Shown one piece after another: positions 59,341 through 64,000 of a stretch of DNA of 64,000 nt; the stretch's first letter is position 1, and each line of letters begins with the position of its first letter. The DNA is taken from positions 24,182,697 through 24,246,696 of the forward strand of contig NC_087068.1 in NCBI RefSeq assembly GCF_963678635.1. Direction: 5' to 3'. The stretch is from Symsagittifera roscoffensis (taxonomy: Eukaryota > Xenacoelomorpha > Acoela > Convolutidae). The position numbers and the translations under genes are program-made. The notes below the pieces were generated by a model. It searched no databases. It was given only the letters and a program-made list of their open reading frames with translations, and had not been told where the DNA came from.

Positions 59341-60240
59341 CACGCTTTACCTTCGTTTTAATAGTAACATCGAAATGGTGGTTTTGTACAAATTGATCTT
59401 CTCGTTTTTACAAAAGCCTTTTCATGATTAGAATCCCAATCAGACCTCAAATGTTTTTTACTTAAGTTGCAAAACGGTTCCGTTGTCGTTGGAAAATGAG
59501 GGATAAATCGGATGAATTGATTTATTTACCCGATTAACAAGCGTATGTTTGTAATATTTTTTTTTCATGTTAACAATAGATTCAATCTTTCGGTCAACAG
59601 GACCGGTACCTCTATCAGACAGGAGAAACACTAACCACTCTATTTTCCGACAAATAATGTACAATTGCTCCGTTTTACCGCAGCATTTTTATCGTTTAGT
59701 AGGTTTAGGAATGCTCTATTTTCCCGCCAGCGGCGTTCTTCAGAATCTCTGGTTGTAATCAAGATTCTTTCGAGTTATATATGTACCTCCAGCAATTGTC
59801 CCAACAATGAATCCATCACATGTTGCCTTGGAACTAGTTTGGCATATCTCCCAAGCCATAAAAGCGCGCTTTGAAGCAGCACGTGCCGGTTTTGCTCCCC
59901 AGTAATGCTTAACTTACATTCTCAACTTGTTTTTTTTCTAAATTCCTTTGTTAATAGGCAAATTTCAAATCAAAATTTGAAAAGCATATCGGTGCATCCG
60001 TATCACCACTCATAGCGATTGCCACCTTATCTACCAAATCAATCATGTCGGGCATTTGGTAAAGATTTTGATAAATTTGTTTATTTATCAGTTTTGACCT
60101 TAGGGCCAATTTTCTAGATCCGTCTTGTTTTGCTGTGACAAAAAGAAACAATCCTCCGGCATTTTCCCTACTTAACAATGCATCCCTCTTTTAATAAATT
60201 TTCGATTGTCTCTTCAACCTTAGATAGTACATATATAGGG
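59341..60240 (-). pseudogene. pol: Decayed gypsy reverse transcriptase
   Basis: 59951-60178 reads LFLFVTAKQDGSRKLALRSK, YQNLYQMPDMIDLVDKVAI and FSNFDLKFAY (fingers/palm start). 59458-59664 reads IEWLVFLLSDRGTGPVDRKI (the thumb-proximal 'WLGF..S..G..P' block). The catalytic YxDD box is not intact. Confidence 0.7.
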
Positions 60241-60385
60241 ACCCGCTTGCCTTAACTTGTTTTGATCGTAACGGTGGTTAAAAGTGGGATCGAACTTCGC
60301 AATTTTTAAGCAAACTCTTTCTCTCAAAGGATTCTTCAAAGTCACTCAAAGTGTGTTTTATCTATGTTCGTTGAATTGATGAGTA

Positions 60386-60619
60386 CTATGCTTGCACTTG
60401 TTTTTTTGGCCCCACGACAACATCTTTCGCCCCTCGAGACACTTGTTTCTGACGCAATTCAATACCCAATGAGGGGAATAAGTTGTTCCCAATCATGTCC
60501 CTTTGGCCTCCCTCGGTAATGAAAAACTCCGCATCCTCGGCAATCCAGCCTACTGATTCAATCCTTATAAAAATTTGTCCAATAGTTTCTATAATATCAT
60601 CCGTTGCGCTAAAAAACAA
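60386..60619 (-). pseudogene. pol: Decayed gypsy protease C-terminal part
   Basis: AEFFITEGGQRDMIGNNLFP with SLGIELRQK matches the 'II(T).GG...ILG.DL...LG' end of retropepsins of this group. The catalytic D-S/T-G is not visible here. Confidence 0.55.
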
Positions 60620-60985
60620 TTTTCACTGCCAAGTAGAGATGTTGAACTTTGAGTTCGTGTTCGTGACGCTCAATCTAGGAGATGAAGGACACTGGGCTAG
60701 CACAATCGATCTGGAATTCGGCCATCCACTGTTTACTACCCATTTGCACGCTCAACAGTTTTCGTTTGTTTTTCCGTCTTGATCTCTCACTGTCCGTATT
60801 GTAAATACTCCAAACTTTTCATCGTTTTTGTTTTGCCTTTCTAACCTGTGAATCGCATTTGTCTCGAAGTGGTTGAAGTCACTCGAACCGTCAACTTGGA
60901 AAATGGACCTCTTTTACTACAATTAGGGCAATAAATATTTTTTGCCGGAAAACTCTTTCCGACGGTTTTGTCTCAACCAATTACC

Positions 60986-61800
60986 TCAATGATGACATTC
61001 ATCAGACCTTTGCCCTTTAATGTCATCCACTGGTTTTCTGTTGATGTAGCCTTGCTGGTTATTCCCGGTGGCATTCTGTCTCCGTTGGTGAAACTTGTTT
61101 CGCTCGAACTTCGATACACCACCGATCACCCTTTTGAACAGTATCTCTCCCCTTTCTTTCACCGCCGCAAACTGAAGGGCATCAGTGGGACTCATTGTGT
61201 CCATACAAATCTGTTTTGCACCTCCTCATGCTTCATATTGAATATTCAAATGTCTCTCACTATCGACTCTTCCTTGAAGCCAAAATCGCAGCTTCTGGCT
61301 AGGTCACTAGGATCTCCAAAAAAACTGCTCCAATCCTTCATTATTCCACTGTTTACGTCCAAAAAGTATGAAACTGAGGCTCGGAACATTCGGTTCCCGA
61401 AAGAACGCATCTGTTGACATTTTCAATAAATCGGCAAAAGTAAAATCTTTAATTTCGCTATTGAAATTTTTCTGAAAGAAGAACCATTGCCCCTGTTTTC
61501 TCAACGATAAGAACATCTACGACTTCAGTCGCTTGTCTGCCTCTCCTCTCGTGCTTCCTCGATACAACTGTCTCTCTTTGCCCGACTGACGAGTTTCTTC
61601 CTCTGTTAATACTCTTATCGCATCTGCATTACGTGCTTCTGTGACGGCTCTTGCCTGTGCATCTTCTGTACCTGCCGGTTCTTCTAATCTTGGATACAAT
61701 TTTTCCGGTTGGGTACTGATGACTAAAAAATCATCGATGTCGGATTCCTCTTTAGCGTTGACGACAAACTGAAATGTTTGAGCACAGTCTTGCCATTGAA
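60986..61800 (-). pseudogene. gag: Decayed gypsy gag, right copy
   Basis: MDTMSPTDALQFAAVKERGE ... NRKPVDDIKGQRSDECHH, with CHHCG continuing as a damaged zinc knuckle. Upstream minus ORFs 61307-61516 and 61517-61699 cover the N-terminal part in other frames. Closely matches 54087-54800. Confidence 0.65.
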
Positions 61801-62928
61801 TTGGCGGTTCCTGGGATGTTTCTTGCTGAAAAACATCTATACTACGGCAGTTTGATGCCAGAGATAACCTCTGAAATTTTCTTGCTTTTTCTTGCTAGAC
61901 AGTTTTTTGCTTCAAAAAAGGGGTGCCAAAGTACAAAAATGCTCAAAAATTATAACAAATTTTGGGGAAAGCAAAAATTGAATTTATAAAGTTTTACAAG
62001 GCAAAAAAATGTGAAATTTAAAAACCATTTCTCCAACGAGAGAGAGAGAAAAAACAGCATTTTGTCATTACTTATGGAATTATTTAAAACCAACCTACTC
62101 ATCTAAGTTGGCATCATCAAACTTTACATTCAAACAACATCTCAACATCTAACAATTTTGCCTCTCAACTTTTGTGCTGAATAACAAGCAATTCCAAAGT
62201 TAAATAGTTTGAAAATTTGTAGTTTTTTCTTAGTTTTAAGTAATTTCTTAGTTTTTATAGGATTGGTTCATTTCTTGAAATTTGAGACATTTATTGCTCG
62301 AAGAAAGTGCAAAAAATTTCTGCTCGGCGTACTTTTTTTCTTCTGACAATTTTCGACTTTTCAACTGGTCTTATTTGGGACAATTAACGTCTGGTATATT
62401 TTGTGCTTTTAACCCGTAAACTGAAATTTTATCTGTCCTCAAAATTGAAAATGTGTTCCAAATTGAAATGAGGCATGCTATTTGATCTATTGAAATTTTG
62501 TTCCGACTTTCGAAGAAAGCGAGGAATATATCTGCTCTACAAATTTCACAAAGCTCTGCTCCCTCCGGGATTGATTTCTTGATCTTTATGGTACCATCCA
62601 GGTGTGCATACCACAATAATTACCCTCCATGAGTCTATCAAAACTACTTGTTTTATATGAATTACACGCGTGGCAAATTATCCCGCTCTACGAAATGAAT
62701 TGAGGTGGCTAATTGGTTTCATTCATTCCATACACGACTCAAATTGTAACATTGAAACACGATTTTTAATATGATCAGCCTAAATTAATAGCTTTGGCAT
62801 TAACTAGTTAACCAAAAACTATTCGAGACCAATTAAATGGCAATTGGAACAATCAGCGCTTTTACCTGATTCAAGCAGTCTTGTTTGCTGTATGCTAAAT
62901 GCATCACTTTGCACTTTACATAGTCCAT
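61801..62928. other. Extra ~1.05-kb segment present only in the right gag/LTR-like copy
   Basis: The left copy passes from gag to the LTR-like repeat in about 35 bp. Here about 1.05 kb intervenes. It is AT-rich. A minus ORF at 62371-62616 (GTIKIKKSIPEGAELCEICR ...) reads like protein but is unrecognised. Confidence 0.4.
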
Positions 62929-63884
62929 AGGTGGATGATTTCTGTAAAAAAAACATCTGAAAAAAATTTTAAGTTTTTTTGAAAGCTTCATCAACTTTTT
63001 TCTCAAGCGAAAACAACTACATAGACCTTAACGGGCAGTCGGAACACTCAGGGCAGTCGGAACATTCACTCTTTTACTTCGTTGTTTTCTTGAACGCTCT
63101 TGTTGTCAATTTTGATGATGCCAAACTCAATGTAAATGTCTGAAAATTTTGTCATATATTTTATATGTGGACTAAATTTCTCTGCAAGTGCTCATTGTTT
63201 ATCCTTCAAACATTGCTATTGCTGCTTTCTGGTAGGTCTAATTTTTTATTGTGTTGCATAACTTAAGATTAGCTTTTTCTAATCAAAAGCGAAAGGGGCA
63301 AAAAGCACAAAACACCAAATGCTCACTAATAAAAAAAGGTAAAATGGTGCTGTATGACCTGACAGCATCAAATTACAACCAAGTATGACACGATCGGTAG
63401 AGGAAAATCGGGATAATTTGATCAGCCATTGGAATGCTCGTCATTTTGCTCAATCACGTTTCAGTCCAATAATTGTTAAAAGTTTTGAAGGAGTTCACGA
63501 ACATGCTCATGAAGCGGTAGCTCAAGGCAGAGGCGGTGCAAGCTCGTTTGATTTACCCACAAAGCAACCATTTAAAAGAGCAAAAACTTACATGAATGTC
63601 AGTTTGGATGGATCTTTGTTACCGTTTCATAGATGATTGGTACAGATAATCATCACAAATGATGGGAGCTTTTAACTACGCCCAAAAATGTATTTTTAAA
63701 AAATAATCTTATGGGATGAACTGAAAAAAAAAAACCTATGTTGCATCTTTTGAGTGAAGCAAGGAGTGAGTATCTTTCCAACGCTACGAACGTGATTTTG
63801 GAGGTATCTATGTGTCTATGAGAATATCAAGCTTTCGAACCCCTGCATCAGTTGTTGCATCTCCGTTGATTTATACAGAAACGA
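62929..63884. repeat. ~0.95-kb direct repeat, probable LTR, right copy
   Basis: See 54834-55793. Similarity stops abruptly after GAAACGA at about 63884. Confidence 0.65.
63385..63636 (+). CDS. 83-codon ORF, unknown, right copy
   Basis: MTRSVEENRDNLISHWNARH ..., the same length as 55298-55549 and uninterrupted. Function unknown. Confidence 0.35.
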   Translation: MTRSVEENRDNLISHWNARHFAQSRFSPIIVKSFEGVHEHAHEAVAQGRGGASSFDLPTKQPFKRAKTYMNVSLDGSLLPFHR

Positions 63885-64000
63885 AATTGTGAGAAAGGAC
63901 GGCGCTAGAAGTCACCAAGGAAAGATCGCGTTTAAGAGGAAAAATTTAGAGTCAAGCTGAGACCATTAAAGTCGGTAATGAAACTTTTCCATATGCCTAG
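63885..64000. other. Unique sequence to window end
   Basis: 116 bp outside the LTR-like repeat. Nothing recognisable. Confidence 0.4.

Overview
This is invertebrate animal DNA. It is AT-rich, has spliced genes with GT-AG introns, and is full of LTR retroelements, MITEs and tandem repeats. The identifiable host genes (SMG6, a B-box/TRIM-like gene, a cytosolic sulfotransferase) are metazoan types. I cannot name the phylum from sequence alone. I saw no rRNA, CRISPR or bacterial-type operon, and only one decayed tRNA-like sequence.

0-35.3 kb, + strand: one gene, SMG6 (EST1A), the endonuclease of nonsense-mediated mRNA decay. I placed 16 exons from 318 to the stop at 35266. Every junction keeps the reading frame. 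The first exon carries an exon-junction-complex-binding-like motif, so the true N-terminus lies upstream of the window. The exons cover a long disordered Q/N-rich region, the 14-3-3-like/TPR and helical domains, and the PIN nuclease with its Asp residues. The introns hold a ~166-bp satellite array, a dispersed composite repeat family, a hAT-type MITE with a perfect 8-bp target duplication, and a ~690-bp foldback.

12.1-22.2 kb, inside SMG6 intron 6 and antisense to it: a young Ty3/gypsy retrotransposon with two ~425-bp LTRs and a 5-bp duplication (AAAGG). It has gag with a CCHC knuckle, a classic -1 frameshift heptamer at the gag stop, protease, RT, RNase H and a DD35E integrase. Downstream of integrase is a TARG1/OARD1-like macro domain that keeps the catalytic Lys and Asp positions. 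This macro domain, an ADP-ribose-processing fold carried by a retrotransposon, is the most unusual thing in the window.

35.3-46.3 kb: a B-box/coiled-coil gene (+) with one homopolymer frameshift, a palindromic MITE, a degenerate ~83-bp tandem repeat, and a sulfotransferase (-) whose middle coding part is missing and whose intron carries a second hAT-type MITE.

46.3-49.9 kb: a BEL/Pao element (-) with both LTRs and a 5-bp duplication (ATACA) but with gag, protease and part of pol deleted. 49.9-53.9 kb is AT-rich intergenic DNA with small repeats and hairpins, followed by a 200-N assembly gap.

54-64 kb: a decayed second Ty3/gypsy lineage (-), with gag and a ~0.95-kb LTR-like repeat present twice and the end of pol duplicated. 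An 83-codon ORF of unknown meaning lies on the opposite strand inside each LTR-like copy.
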